Shown piece by piece: positions 46,108-55,678 of a DNA stretch of 64,000 nt. The stretch comes from an uncultured Bacteroidota bacterium (GTDB taxonomy: Bacteria > Bacteroidota > Bacteroidia > Flavobacteriales > Flavobacteriaceae). The notes beneath the pieces were generated by a model. It was given only the letters and a program-made list of their open reading frames with translations. It was not told where the DNA came from and searched no databases. How positions within the stretch are numbered: the stretch's first letter is position 1; each line of letters starts with the position of its first letter. The translations under genes were made by a program, and so were the position numbers. The DNA lies in assembly GCA_913041125.1 (NCBI GenBank), contig CAJWHM010000005.1, positions 1 through 64,000 on the forward strand, written 5' to 3'.

Positions 46108-46826
46108 ATTGCCCTAGCTTTTTGAATTTCCTCATATGCTTTTTGAACCTCTTGAAATTTTTCTTTGGCTCCCTTTATTAATGCAGGATCTTTTGATCTT
46201 AGTTTATCAGGATGGTATTTTTTAACCATTTCACGGTATGCTTTTTTGACTTCATCATTTGTAGCATTAGAAGAAATTTCCAAAATCTTGTAGGCTCTAT
46301 CAGTTTCTTGAATAAACATTGCTTTAATACTTTCAAAGTCTGAATGTCTTAATCCTAGAGCACTTGCAATTTGATCTATTTTTATAAGTTCACTTTTAGA
46401 GATCACACCATCAGCGTTAGCTACTCCAAATAGAAAATGAAGTACTTGTAAACGTGTTTCATAGGGTGTCTTATAAACAAATATTCTAGCCAACTCATTT
46501 ATATTTTGAACCTCCTTTTTTATTTCCGCATTAAATGTGTCAAAAATTAGTGATGCTTGGTCTTTTCCATAATTAGTTATGAAAAAATTTCTTACAAATT
46601 GAAGTTCTTGAGATTTAATTTGACCATCTGCTTTAATCACAGTTGCTGAGAGAGCTAATAGATTTAGTTGTAAGATTCTTGGATCTCTAGTAGAAATTTT
46701 TGTTTGGAATAAAGAATTATTCCCATTATTAATTTTTTCTATTATACCCCCAATAAAAAATCCTAATAGTGCACCTGGAAACCTAAAAAAATAATAACCC
46801 AAAAAAGCAGCAAACCACTTTATCAT
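46104..46826 (-). CDS. TerB-like/DnaJ domain protein (DjlA-type)
   Basis: This 240-residue protein has an N-terminal membrane segment (WFAAFLGYYFFRFPGALLGFFIG), a TerB-like helical domain (about 55-160; ADGQIKSQELQFVRNFF) and a C-terminal J-domain with the HPD motif in KKYHPDKLRSKDP. It is a membrane-anchored DnaK co-chaperone as in DjlA. It is co-transcribed with the HupE-like gene, whose start it overlaps. Confidence 0.88.
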   Translation of the reverse strand: MIKWFAAFLGYYFFRFPGALLGFFIGGIIEKINNGNNSLFQTKISTRDPRILQLNLLALSATVIKADGQIKSQELQFVRNFFITNYGKDQASLIFDTFNAEIKKEVQNINELARIFVYKTPYETRLQVLHFLFGVANADGVISKSELIKIDQIASALGLRHSDFESIKAMFIQETDRAYKILEISSNATNDEVKKAYREMVKKYHPDKLRSKDPALIKGAKEKFQEVQKAYEEIQKARAI

Positions 46827-46896
46827 TTTTTTTAATTATTTTACAAAATTGCCAAATTAAATTGGCCTTTCAAAACCTTTAAATTCCTTTAATTTA

Positions 46897-46904
46897 TATC
46901 TTTG
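46897..46904 (+). promoter_or_regulatory. -7 element for the bacilliredoxin gene
   Basis: TATCTTTG matches TAnnTTTG exactly, 13 bases before the ATG at 46918. The -33 region is not convincing. Confidence 0.4.
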
Positions 46905-46917
46905 AAAAAAAATAATT

Positions 46918-47328
46918 ATGTATCCTGCTGAAATTGTAAAACCGATGCGAGAAGAGTTAACTAATATTGGATTTGAAGAGCTAACAACTTCTGATGATGT
47001 CTCAAATGCCTTAACAAAAAAAGGAACTACCTTAATTGTAGTTAATTCTATTTGTGGATGTGCTGCTGCAAACGCTCGTCCTGGTGTTCATTACTCTTTA
47101 CAAAATGAAAAAACTCCGGACTATCTTGTTACTGTTTTTGCCGGCGTAGATACAGAGGCTACAAAAAGTGCAAGAGATATGATGGTCCCTTTTCCTCCAT
47201 CTTCACCAAGTATTGGATTATTTAAAGACGGTGCTCTAGTTCATATGATTGAGCGTCACCATATTGAGGGAAGACCAGCAGAACTAATTGCAGAGAATTT
47301 AAAAGCAGCATATAACAGCCACTGCTAA
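46918..47328 (+). CDS. Bacilliredoxin, BrxA/BrxB family
   Basis: The 136-residue protein has the characteristic motif SICGCAAANARPG with a CxC active centre and PFPPSSPSIGLFKDG downstream. The family removes bacillithiol-type modifications from proteins. Bacteroidota have been reported to make bacillithiol in some lineages; no bshA/B/C gene is in the window. It leads the pair with plsC, 29 bp apart. Confidence 0.9.
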   Translation: MYPAEIVKPMREELTNIGFEELTTSDDVSNALTKKGTTLIVVNSICGCAAANARPGVHYSLQNEKTPDYLVTVFAGVDTEATKSARDMMVPFPPSSPSIGLFKDGALVHMIERHHIEGRPAELIAENLKAAYNSHC

Positions 47329-47357
47329 AGTTTTGCCTAAATTTTTATACAAATCTG

Positions 47358-48092
47358 ATGTATAAATTTTTGAGTTATCCACTATCAGTAATATTTTATT
47401 TTTTCTTTGGATCACTACTTATAACTTTTCATTGTATTCAGTGGCTAAATTTCTATTTTTTTGGATATACCGCTCATAAAAAAAGTGTTGATTTATTAAA
47501 TTTCTTCATAATAAAATCTCTTTCAATATTGAGAACAAAAATTATATTTGAAAATAAAAATCAACTTCCTAAAAATAATAGTATAATTTTTGTTGCTAAT
47601 CACCAGAGCACCTATGATATTCCACCACTAATCTGGTATTTGAGAGATTATCATGTAAAATTTATAAGTAAAAAAGAATTAGGAAAAGGAATTCCCAGTA
47701 TTTCATTTAACTTGAGAAATGGAGGTTCAGTGCTTATTGATCGTAAAAAACCAAAAGAAGCTATTGAATCAATTAAAGCTTTTGCAAAAGAAATCTCAAA
47801 AAAAAAATATTCAGTTGTTATTTTTCCTGAGGGTACAAGATCCAAAAAAGGAGAGATGAAAAAATTTCATGCTTCAGGTCTAAAAACATTGATGAAAAGT
47901 TTACCTAAAGCTATTATAGTTCCAGTTAGTATTAATAATTCGTGGAAACTTGCAAAAAATAATTATTTCCCAATCCCAATTGGTACTAAAATAATTTTTA
48001 AGCTCCATGAATCAATTGAAAACAATTCAAATCAATTAGATTCTAACATAATAAAAATAGAATCAACTATCAAAAAGGCTATTAATAATTAA
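47358..48092 (+). CDS. plsC: 1-acyl-sn-glycerol-3-phosphate acyltransferase
   Basis: This membrane-associated acyltransferase (244 residues) converts lysophosphatidic to phosphatidic acid. The NHQSTYD motif (H-x4-D catalytic pair) and the FPEGTRS motif are visible after an N-terminal hydrophobic hairpin. Its stop overlaps that of the convergent histidine kinase gene by 4 bp. Confidence 0.93.
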   Translation: MYKFLSYPLSVIFYFFFGSLLITFHCIQWLNFYFFGYTAHKKSVDLLNFFIIKSLSILRTKIIFENKNQLPKNNSIIFVANHQSTYDIPPLIWYLRDYHVKFISKKELGKGIPSISFNLRNGGSVLIDRKKPKEAIESIKAFAKEISKKKYSVVIFPEGTRSKKGEMKKFHASGLKTLMKSLPKAIIVPVSINNSWKLAKNNYFPIPIGTKIIFKLHESIENNSNQLDSNIIKIESTIKKAINN

Positions 48093-49561
48093 TTATCTAT
48101 TTGAGGGAGAGTTATTGTGAAAGTTGTTCCTTTATTTTTCTTGGAAACATATTGTATTTCTCCACCATGGGATTCAATAATGCTTTTAACAATCCCTAAC
48201 CCCAAACCCATTCCAGAAGTTTTAGTAGTAAATTTTGGTTCAAAAATTTTATCTTTTATTTGATCTGGAATTCCATTTCCATTATCCATTATAGAAAGAA
48301 TAGTTTTACCAGGTTCAGTATTTAATTGTATTCCTATTTGTGGATTTCTAGTTTTCGGAACTGACTGAAGAGCATTTTGTACAAGATTGGTAATTACTCG
48401 AATCCATTGTGTTTTATCTAATAAGTGAAAGACATGAGCTTTGTCAGATGAAAAAACAATTTTTTCTTTATCAAAAATATTAACTGTTGTTTTTGTAATT
48501 TCTACTAAATCATATTTTTTCATTTTTGTTTTTGGAAGACTAGCAAAATTAGAAAATGCCTCAGCTACATCAGTCATCGTATCAATCTGTTGAATTAATA
48601 AATTGGTAAACTCATTTAATTTATTTTGATTATCTGTATCATTAGGATCAAAATATTTTTGAAAACTTTGAATAGTTAAACGCATTGGCGTTAACGGATT
48701 TTTAATTTCATGAGCGACCTGTCGGGCCATCTCTTGCCAAGCTTGTTGACGTTCTGTTTTAGCTAATTTTTCAGCACTTTCAGCCAAATCATCTATCATT
48801 TTATTGTAAGAGTTTACCAAACTATCAATTTCTCTTGTAGCATTTTTTAGATGAATTTTTTCATTCTTTTTTTCTAGACGCATCTTACCCATTCTAACCT
48901 TTATTGTGTCGAGCGAGCGTGTAACATACCTAGACAAAAAATAAGCTATAAAAATTACACCTACTAAAAGTAGAATGTAAATCTGATAAAGATTTTCTAT
49001 AAATGTGTTTAACTCATTTTCAGAAAAAGAAATATCCTCAAAATATGGGAAAAATAATATAGCATATGCTCGATTTAGATCATCTCTTAAAATCTTATAT
49101 GAGGCATGAAAATTATCTATTTCAGATTTATAGTGCTCTATATAACTTCCATCTTTTGAGCTTTTAATTTTCTCTAATAATTCTCTACTTAAATTATAAT
49201 TATTAGCTACGACTTCAAGAGGAGAATGATAAATAAATAACGGATTCCCCTCAAGATTAAAAAGTGAATATTGAATATTATGAATTGTATTTATTTTTTC
49301 AAAATCTGAACTAAATTCGTTCCAAACTTCAAAAGGTTTATTTATCAAGTTATGTTTTTCTGCTAAATAATCAATATGTCTTATAATTTGGATTTCTTTG
49401 CGAGTTAGCCTACCTAGATGATAATTTTCTCTTTGAGACTCATATTGTATTGTTGTAGTTCCTAAAATCATTAATCCTGCAATAACAAGCATCCCAATCA
49501 TAACAATAAAAAGACGAGTTCTAAATGATGTCCGCTTTGGTATTCTAAATTTTAAAGTCAT
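48089..49561 (-). CDS. Sensor histidine kinase, NtrY-like
   Basis: The 490-residue protein has two membrane segments (about 15-35 and 190-210) around an extracytoplasmic sensor, a HAMP domain, then HisKA with phosphohistidine in RQVAHEIKNPLTPMRL and an HATPase with QNALQSVP, DNGNGIPD and GMGLGLGIV. No response regulator is adjacent. It overlaps the hemJ stop by 4 bp (ATGA), so it is transcribed with hemJ. Confidence 0.92.
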   Translation of the reverse strand: MTLKFRIPKRTSFRTRLFIVMIGMLVIAGLMILGTTTIQYESQRENYHLGRLTRKEIQIIRHIDYLAEKHNLINKPFEVWNEFSSDFEKINTIHNIQYSLFNLEGNPLFIYHSPLEVVANNYNLSRELLEKIKSSKDGSYIEHYKSEIDNFHASYKILRDDLNRAYAILFFPYFEDISFSENELNTFIENLYQIYILLLVGVIFIAYFLSRYVTRSLDTIKVRMGKMRLEKKNEKIHLKNATREIDSLVNSYNKMIDDLAESAEKLAKTERQQAWQEMARQVAHEIKNPLTPMRLTIQSFQKYFDPNDTDNQNKLNEFTNLLIQQIDTMTDVAEAFSNFASLPKTKMKKYDLVEITKTTVNIFDKEKIVFSSDKAHVFHLLDKTQWIRVITNLVQNALQSVPKTRNPQIGIQLNTEPGKTILSIMDNGNGIPDQIKDKIFEPKFTTKTSGMGLGLGIVKSIIESHGGEIQYVSKKNKGTTFTITLPQIDN

Positions 49562-50094
49562 TCGTCTTTTCTTATCTTATTGTATATTCTAATACCCAAA
49601 ATTAAAAGCAAACCTAAAGCTATTAAACCTGTTAAGCCCCATATCCAGCTGAGACTATCTTTTAGAATAACCAAAAAAACAATTGAAAACAGTAAAATAG
49701 TGGCTCCTTCATTCCATATTCTAACATACATACTGCTATATTTAATTTGATCTTTCTGTAGTTTTAAAAACATTTTGTGAGTTTTTAAATGATAAAATAT
49801 CAATAGTACAACAAAAGTAATTTTTATATGCATCCATCCTTGCGAAAGCCAAGAGGGAACCAGTAAAACAAGCCAAATAGCGAATAAAATTGACAATATT
49901 GCAGAAGGCCATGTGATAATATACCACAGTCTTCTAGCCATAATTTTTAATTGTGGTATTAGAATATCTGCTTCTTTTTTTACTTTTTTATTTGCTTCAA
50001 TATGATAAATAAATAGTCTAGGAATGTAAAATAATCCTGCAAACCATGTGATTACAAAAATTAAATGTAAAGCTTTTATATAATTGTAGTACAA
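49558..50094 (-). CDS. hemJ: Protoporphyrinogen IX oxidase HemJ (CopD-like)
   Basis: This 178-residue membrane protein with four or five helices fits HemJ: KALHLIFVITWFAGLFYIPRLFIYH with the heme-binding histidine, and LKIMARRLWYIITWPSAI. It oxidises protoporphyrinogen IX to protoporphyrin IX, between HemF and HemH, both also in this window. The gene follows the Asp-box protein and precedes the sensor kinase. Confidence 0.85.
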   Translation of the reverse strand: MYYNYIKALHLIFVITWFAGLFYIPRLFIYHIEANKKVKKEADILIPQLKIMARRLWYIITWPSAILSILFAIWLVLLVPSWLSQGWMHIKITFVVLLIFYHLKTHKMFLKLQKDQIKYSSMYVRIWNEGATILLFSIVFLVILKDSLSWIWGLTGLIALGLLLILGIRIYNKIRKDE

Positions 50095-50100
50095 TAAGTT

Positions 50101-53100
50101 TTATTTTACTGTTAAATAGTCAAGATTTAGACTTGCAAATTCTTCATTGAAGTATTTTAAATCTTTTGATACTAATTTTTGATATTTTAAAATATGATTT
50201 TCTACTTCAGCCGTTAATTCTTTTCTTACTAATTCATCTTGATTAGTGGGTGGAAAATCATTGCTGGTTACCAAACTATTTAAATGCCCTAATTTATTGG
50301 TCAATTTTATAGGAAAGTTAAGAGGGTCCTGCCTACTTCTATTTTTTGTTTGATAAAGAGCTTTTTCAATTTCAGTTAATGACGAGTTTAATTGTTTTGC
50401 TTTCTCAACCAAATTAATTACGCTTTCATTTTCTGAAAAATTGGAATCAAATTCCTCTAACTTTTTTCTTATCTGTCGAATATTTTTAATTGCTTTGTGG
50501 GCTTTATCCACTGTGGCATTAACTTTATTAACAAAATCAAATTGAAGTCTCATTTGAGAAATAGACACTTCCGATCTTGGATCAGGTAAGATTTCAAATT
50601 CTTGTTCTTGACTTTCACCATTTTTTTCTAGAACAACTTTGTATTTACCTGGAACAGCTTTAGCTCCTGAAAAAGAGGCAGACCAAAATATCATACTATC
50701 TAGTATTTCTGCCCCTTCATATAAAGTATTCCAAACAAAAGTATTACCCCCTGTTTTAATTTCTAATTTATCAATCTCATCATTGCTTTTGTATGTTTTA
50801 ATTATTGTTCCATCTTGTTCTTTAAAATGTATAGACAACTCATCTTTATCTGGACTAAAGTTTTTTACATTAAAATGAACAATTACCCCATTGGGTAAGT
50901 TTGTTCCTTCTGTGAGTGTTTCTTTACCTCCTCTACCACGAGTTCTATAACTTGTTTTGGGTTTGAATAAGTTTATCTCTTCGTTTACAGTATTTTGATC
51001 TATTTGATGTAAAACTGTTAAATCGTCTAGGGCCCAAATGCTTCTACCTTGTGTAGCTACAATCAGACTATTTTCTTTAATTGTTAGATCAGTTATTGGA
51101 ACTATTGGAAGGTTAAGCTGAAATGAATTCCAAGAATTACCATCATCAAAAGAAATATACATTCCTGACTCAGTTCCTGCATAAAGTATTCCTTTTTTTT
51201 CTGGGTCTGCTCTTAAAACTCTTGTAAAGTGTTCTGATTTAATTCCATTTGTAATTAGGCTCCATGTTTTTCCATAATCTGAAGTTTTGTATAGATATGG
51301 CTTGAAATCACCTGTTTTATATAACGTTCCTGCTACATAACAAACTGCTGGATCAAACGGGGAAGGTTCAATGCTATTTATCATTAGCCATTTTGGCATG
51401 TTTGAGGGAGTTACATTTTCCCAATTATTTCCGCCATCTTTTTTTAAATGTATCAACCCGTCATCACTTCCTACCCACATTAATCCTTCTTTTATTGAGG
51501 ATTCATTAGCAGCAAAAATCGTACAATAATATTCTACACCTGTATTATCTTGTGTTATTGGACCTCCTGAAGATTTTAACTTTTTTGGGTCATTACGTGT
51601 TAAATCTGGACTTATTATTTCCCAACTTTGACCCTCATCTTCAGAAACATGTACATGGTTTGAAAAAGTATATAATTTTTTAGGGTCATGTTTACTAAAA
51701 TGAATCGGGAAATTCCATTGAAATCGATATTTCATTCCTTCCGCTCCATATCCCATAGGGTTATCAGGCCAAACATTTATACCTCTTTCAGAATTTGTTT
51801 TGTGATTTACCCTTGTTAAATAACCTCCATAACTTCCACCATAAACTATATCATTATCGAGTGGATCAATTGCTAAATGAGCTGACTCACCTCCAGCTGT
51901 TGGCTCCCAATCGTCTTCTGAAATTCCTCCCCCTGACGATCGATAATTTACTCTTAATGTTGAATTATCTTGTTGAGCAACATAAATTCTAAAAGGAAAT
52001 GAATTATCTGTTGTTACCCTATAAAATTGTGCTGTTGGCTGGTTATGGTATGTTGTCCATGTTTCGCCACCATTAAATGAAATTTGGGCTCCACCGTCAT
52101 CGGCAATTATCATTCTTTGATTATCCTCAGGAGCAATCCATAGATCATGATGATCACCGTGAGGAGCATTATTACTTTTAAATGTTTTGCCCCCATCTTT
52201 TGATTTATGATACGAAACATTCATAACATAAACAATATCTTCATCTTTTGTATCAGCATATATTTTAGAATAATACCATGCCCTTTGTCTTAATTCTCTG
52301 CTATCATTGATATGACTCCAAGTTGATCCTCCATCTTCAGATCTATATATACCTCCCTTTTCTTGATTTTCAACGATTGCCCACACTCTTTGTGTGTTAA
52401 CAGGTGATACAGTTACTCCAATTATGCCTAAAGTTCCTTCTGCGAAACCTTCATTAATACTTATTTTTGTCCAATTTTCCCCCTGATCAACACTCTTCCA
52501 AAGCGCAGATCCTTCTCCCCCACTATTAAGGCTATATGGGGTTCTATTTACCCTCCAGGTTGCAGCATAAAGAGTTCTTGAATTTGAAGGATCCATAACT
52601 AACTCAACTACTCCAGAATGATTATTTGAAAATAAAACTTTTTCCCACGTTTTTCCACCATCTTTACTTTTGTATACACCTCTATCAGATGTAGGCTTAT
52701 ATATATTACCTAATACTGCCGCATAAACTATATTATGATTATTTGGATCTATTACAATTCTAGGAACATGTCTTGATTTTGGTAATCCAGAAAAATTCCA
52801 TGTTTTTCCCGCATCAACACTTTTCCATATACCATACCCTGAAGAGACATTACCCCTTAGAGTAACTTCACCTCCACCTACATAAATTACATTATTATCG
52901 CTTTTGGAAACTGCTACTGACCCTATACTTCCTCCAAAGTATCCGTCCGATATATTTTCATAAGACTGGCCTCCATCTTCCGTTTTCCAAACTCCACCAC
53001 CTGTTGCTCCAAAATAAAACAAATTAGGGTTTCCAGGAACCCCAGTAACAGCAGCTGAACGACCACCTCTATGAGGTCCTAGTGAACGATACTTGATAGA

Positions 53101-53235
53101 CTCATAAGTAGATTCCGGATAAGTAATTTTATTTTTATTTGCTCTTTTTCTAGATTGGGCTTCTAAAGAATTGTATGTTATAAATAAAAGATATATAGTA
53201 AATAAAATTTTAGCTTTTAGATCAAAAATTTTCAT
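50101..53235 (-). CDS. Large secreted Asp-box (VPS10/BNR) repeat protein
   Basis: The 1,044-residue protein starts with a signal peptide (to SLEAQ). From about residue 50 to 720 there are about eleven Asp-box-type repeats of the form S-x-D-x-G-x-T-W (KSKDGGKTWEK, RSEDGGSTWSH, KTSDYGKTWSL), which build beta-propellers as in sortilin/VPS10 and bacterial BNR proteins. The C-terminal about 200 residues are helical and charged. Such proteins are common in marine Bacteroidota; the substrate is unknown. No sorting domain is seen at the C-terminus. It lies 6 bp upstream of hemJ, on the same strand. Confidence 0.85.
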   Translation of the reverse strand: MKIFDLKAKILFTIYLLFITYNSLEAQSRKRANKNKITYPESTYESIKYRSLGPHRGGRSAAVTGVPGNPNLFYFGATGGGVWKTEDGGQSYENISDGYFGGSIGSVAVSKSDNNVIYVGGGEVTLRGNVSSGYGIWKSVDAGKTWNFSGLPKSRHVPRIVIDPNNHNIVYAAVLGNIYKPTSDRGVYKSKDGGKTWEKVLFSNNHSGVVELVMDPSNSRTLYAATWRVNRTPYSLNSGGEGSALWKSVDQGENWTKISINEGFAEGTLGIIGVTVSPVNTQRVWAIVENQEKGGIYRSEDGGSTWSHINDSRELRQRAWYYSKIYADTKDEDIVYVMNVSYHKSKDGGKTFKSNNAPHGDHHDLWIAPEDNQRMIIADDGGAQISFNGGETWTTYHNQPTAQFYRVTTDNSFPFRIYVAQQDNSTLRVNYRSSGGGISEDDWEPTAGGESAHLAIDPLDNDIVYGGSYGGYLTRVNHKTNSERGINVWPDNPMGYGAEGMKYRFQWNFPIHFSKHDPKKLYTFSNHVHVSEDEGQSWEIISPDLTRNDPKKLKSSGGPITQDNTGVEYYCTIFAANESSIKEGLMWVGSDDGLIHLKKDGGNNWENVTPSNMPKWLMINSIEPSPFDPAVCYVAGTLYKTGDFKPYLYKTSDYGKTWSLITNGIKSEHFTRVLRADPEKKGILYAGTESGMYISFDDGNSWNSFQLNLPIVPITDLTIKENSLIVATQGRSIWALDDLTVLHQIDQNTVNEEINLFKPKTSYRTRGRGGKETLTEGTNLPNGVIVHFNVKNFSPDKDELSIHFKEQDGTIIKTYKSNDEIDKLEIKTGGNTFVWNTLYEGAEILDSMIFWSASFSGAKAVPGKYKVVLEKNGESQEQEFEILPDPRSEVSISQMRLQFDFVNKVNATVDKAHKAIKNIRQIRKKLEEFDSNFSENESVINLVEKAKQLNSSLTEIEKALYQTKNRSRQDPLNFPIKLTNKLGHLNSLVTSNDFPPTNQDELVRKELTAEVENHILKYQKLVSKDLKYFNEEFASLNLDYLTVK

Positions 53236-53298
53236 AATAAGTTTTTCTGTGTATAATAAAAATATAAAATTTAATTTATTCCCATATTCAAGGGTATC

Positions 53299-54639
53299 TT
53301 AAATTAGTTCTTTTCTAATCGAACGATTAAGAAAATAAATTGTGACCAAAGTAGAAAGCAAATCAGCGATTGGAAATGAAAGCCATACACCATCTATACC
53401 AATGTATGGAGGTAGTAAAAATAACAAGGGAATGAAAAAAAAACCCTGTCTACTCAAAGTTAAAAGTAAAGCTGGCTTTGCTTTGCCAATAGCTTGAAAA
53501 TAAGCAGCACCAATTAGCTGAATCCCAATTATTGGTAATGCCATAAATACATATCTTAATGCCATTGGCGTTTGCTCTGATACAATGACATCCTTTGAAA
53601 AAATTTGAGGTATAAAATCTGAGTAGAAAAAAATTAAAAGAAAAACGATAGTTGCTAATACACTTGAATATAATATGGACGTATTAATTATATTTCTAAC
53701 TCTCAACCAGTTTTTTGCTCCATAATTATATCCAGCTATAGGCAGAAAACCTTGTGTTATACCAAAAATTGGAAACGTAGCAAACATAAGCATTCTACTT
53801 ATTATAGCATAAACAGTGATTGAAGATTCTCCTCCAATTGTAAATAAAATATTATTTACTAATAGAACCGTTAAACTAACCATTGCCTGTCTAACTAAAG
53901 TAACAGAACCAAGTGAAGTGATTTGTAAAACCGTATTATAATTTATGAAAAAGTTGGACAATTTTGGTCTAAGAATAGATTGCCCTGATAGAAAAAAGTA
54001 AATTATGTAAGTTGCACATACACCATATGAAAGTGAAGTTGCCCAAGCAGCACCCATCATTCCCATATCAAAAACCTTTATTAAAATATAATCTAATGTT
54101 AAATTAGAAATAGAGGGTAATAACATAGCATACATAGCATTTTTTGGTTTACCTTCTGCCCTAATGGTATTATTTGCCATCATACAAAAAGCTAAAACGG
54201 GGACACCATACATTACGATAACATAATATGTTTTAGCAAAAGAAAAAAGTGATCCCTTCCCACCAAAAATTGGGATGATTTGATTTACAAAAAATAAGCC
54301 AAAAATAACAACTAGTATAGTTATTAAAAACGTAAGTGTAATTTGATTTCCAAATGTTTGTTCAGCTTTTACAATATTTTTTTCTCCTAAACTTCTGGAT
54401 ATTATTGAAGCACCTCCTACACCAATTGCCATTCCAAGTGCAGCAATAAAAAAAGATACCGGTAGAACAACATTAATAGCTGCAATTGCTTCTGAGCCTA
54501 TCCATTGTCCAACAAAAATAGTATCAATTAAAATATTCAGTGACATTACAAGTATACCAATAGATGCTGGAATGGCTTGTTGAATTAAAAGATTTGATAT
54601 TGGAAGAGTTCCTAAAAGCTGAGTATTTGAAGTCTTCAT
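53299..54639 (-). CDS. MATE-family efflux transporter
   Basis: About 446 residues with twelve hydrophobic segments and MATE features (LIDTIFVGQWIGSEAIAAIN near the N-terminus; EGKPKNAMYAMLLPS; QGFLPIAGYNYGAKN) define a Na+ or H+-coupled exporter. The ORF track starts at an ATG inside hemH (54663); ATG 54639, which avoids overlap, is preferred. It is third in the AraC-hemH-MATE run. Confidence 0.88.
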   Translation of the reverse strand: MKTSNTQLLGTLPISNLLIQQAIPASIGILVMSLNILIDTIFVGQWIGSEAIAAINVVLPVSFFIAALGMAIGVGGASIISRSLGEKNIVKAEQTFGNQITLTFLITILVVIFGLFFVNQIIPIFGGKGSLFSFAKTYYVIVMYGVPVLAFCMMANNTIRAEGKPKNAMYAMLLPSISNLTLDYILIKVFDMGMMGAAWATSLSYGVCATYIIYFFLSGQSILRPKLSNFFINYNTVLQITSLGSVTLVRQAMVSLTVLLVNNILFTIGGESSITVYAIISRMLMFATFPIFGITQGFLPIAGYNYGAKNWLRVRNIINTSILYSSVLATIVFLLIFFYSDFIPQIFSKDVIVSEQTPMALRYVFMALPIIGIQLIGAAYFQAIGKAKPALLLTLSRQGFFFIPLLFLLPPYIGIDGVWLSFPIADLLSTLVTIYFLNRSIRKELI

Positions 54640-54641
54640 TA

Positions 54642-55673
54642 TTAGTTTTTCATATGAGCCCACTCATCAATCCACCTACTTAATACGTTTACCCAATCTT
54701 CTCTATCATTGATGCATGGTATAACATGAAGATGTTTTCCCCCTTTGTCTTCAAAATCTTCTGTTGCTTCCATTCCAATTTCTTCAAGAGTCTCTAAACA
54801 ATCTGAAACAAAAGCAGGAGTTGCAATAGCTAAATCTTTTGTCCCTGATTTAGCAAATTTTTCAACAGTTTTATCGGTATATGGTTTTAGCCATGATCCT
54901 AAAATAGAAACTCTAGATTGAAAACTTGTTGAAAAAGAACCCTCCTTTAATTCTAAATATTCTGCAACTTTCAAAGAAGTCATTTCACATTGATGCCTAT
55001 AGCAAAATTTGTGTGCCGGGGAATTTTCAAAACAACACTCTCCATTAATTTTACAATGCGATTTTGTGACATCAGATTTTCTTATATGTCTTTCGGGTAC
55101 TCCGTGATAAGAAAACAATAAATGTTCCCAATTTTTCCCTTCAATTGCTTCTTGAATAGAATTACCCAAAACTCTAATATAGTCAGGATGGTTATAAAAT
55201 GGTGGCAAAGAAGTTAGTTCTATTTCAGGATAATATTTTTTTTGAATTTCCTCTGCTAGGACTAAAATAGTTTCAGTTGTTGCCATTGCAAACTGTGGAT
55301 ATAATGGAATAATTAAAACCTCTTTAACTCCTTTGTTGTGAAGAACTTCAATTCCATTTTTGATTGATGGATTTCCATATCTCATCGCCAAAACAACTGG
55401 AATTGAAACTTTGTTTTGAACTTTCTTTTGAAGCCTTTCTGAGAGAACTATGAGCGGTGAACCTTGATCCCACCATATTTTTTTATATGCTTTCGCTGAT
55501 TTTTTAGGTCTTGTTTTTAAAATAATGCCTTTAACCAGAAAAGATCTAAACCATTTTGGAAGGTCTATTACCCTTTCGTCCATTAAAAATTCTTCTAAAT
55601 AATTTCTAACATCATTTGTGTTTGTGCTATCTGGAGAACCCAAATTCACAAGTAGAACACCTTTCATTTGCAT
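54642..55673 (-). CDS. hemH: Ferrochelatase
   Basis: HemH inserts Fe2+ into protoporphyrin IX. The 343-residue protein shows VLLVNLGSPDSTN at the start, catalytic FSYHGVPERHIRK, and a cysteine-bearing stretch (HCKINGECCFENSPAHKFCYRHQC) where other ferrochelatases may hold an Fe-S or are plain. It lies 5 bp after the AraC regulator and divergent from hemA. A second in-frame ATG at 55667 is possible. Confidence 0.95.
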   Translation of the reverse strand: MQMKGVLLVNLGSPDSTNTNDVRNYLEEFLMDERVIDLPKWFRSFLVKGIILKTRPKKSAKAYKKIWWDQGSPLIVLSERLQKKVQNKVSIPVVLAMRYGNPSIKNGIEVLHNKGVKEVLIIPLYPQFAMATTETILVLAEEIQKKYYPEIELTSLPPFYNHPDYIRVLGNSIQEAIEGKNWEHLLFSYHGVPERHIRKSDVTKSHCKINGECCFENSPAHKFCYRHQCEMTSLKVAEYLELKEGSFSTSFQSRVSILGSWLKPYTDKTVEKFAKSGTKDLAIATPAFVSDCLETLEEIGMEATEDFEDKGGKHLHVIPCINDREDWVNVLSRWIDEWAHMKN

Positions 55674-55678
55674 TTTTT

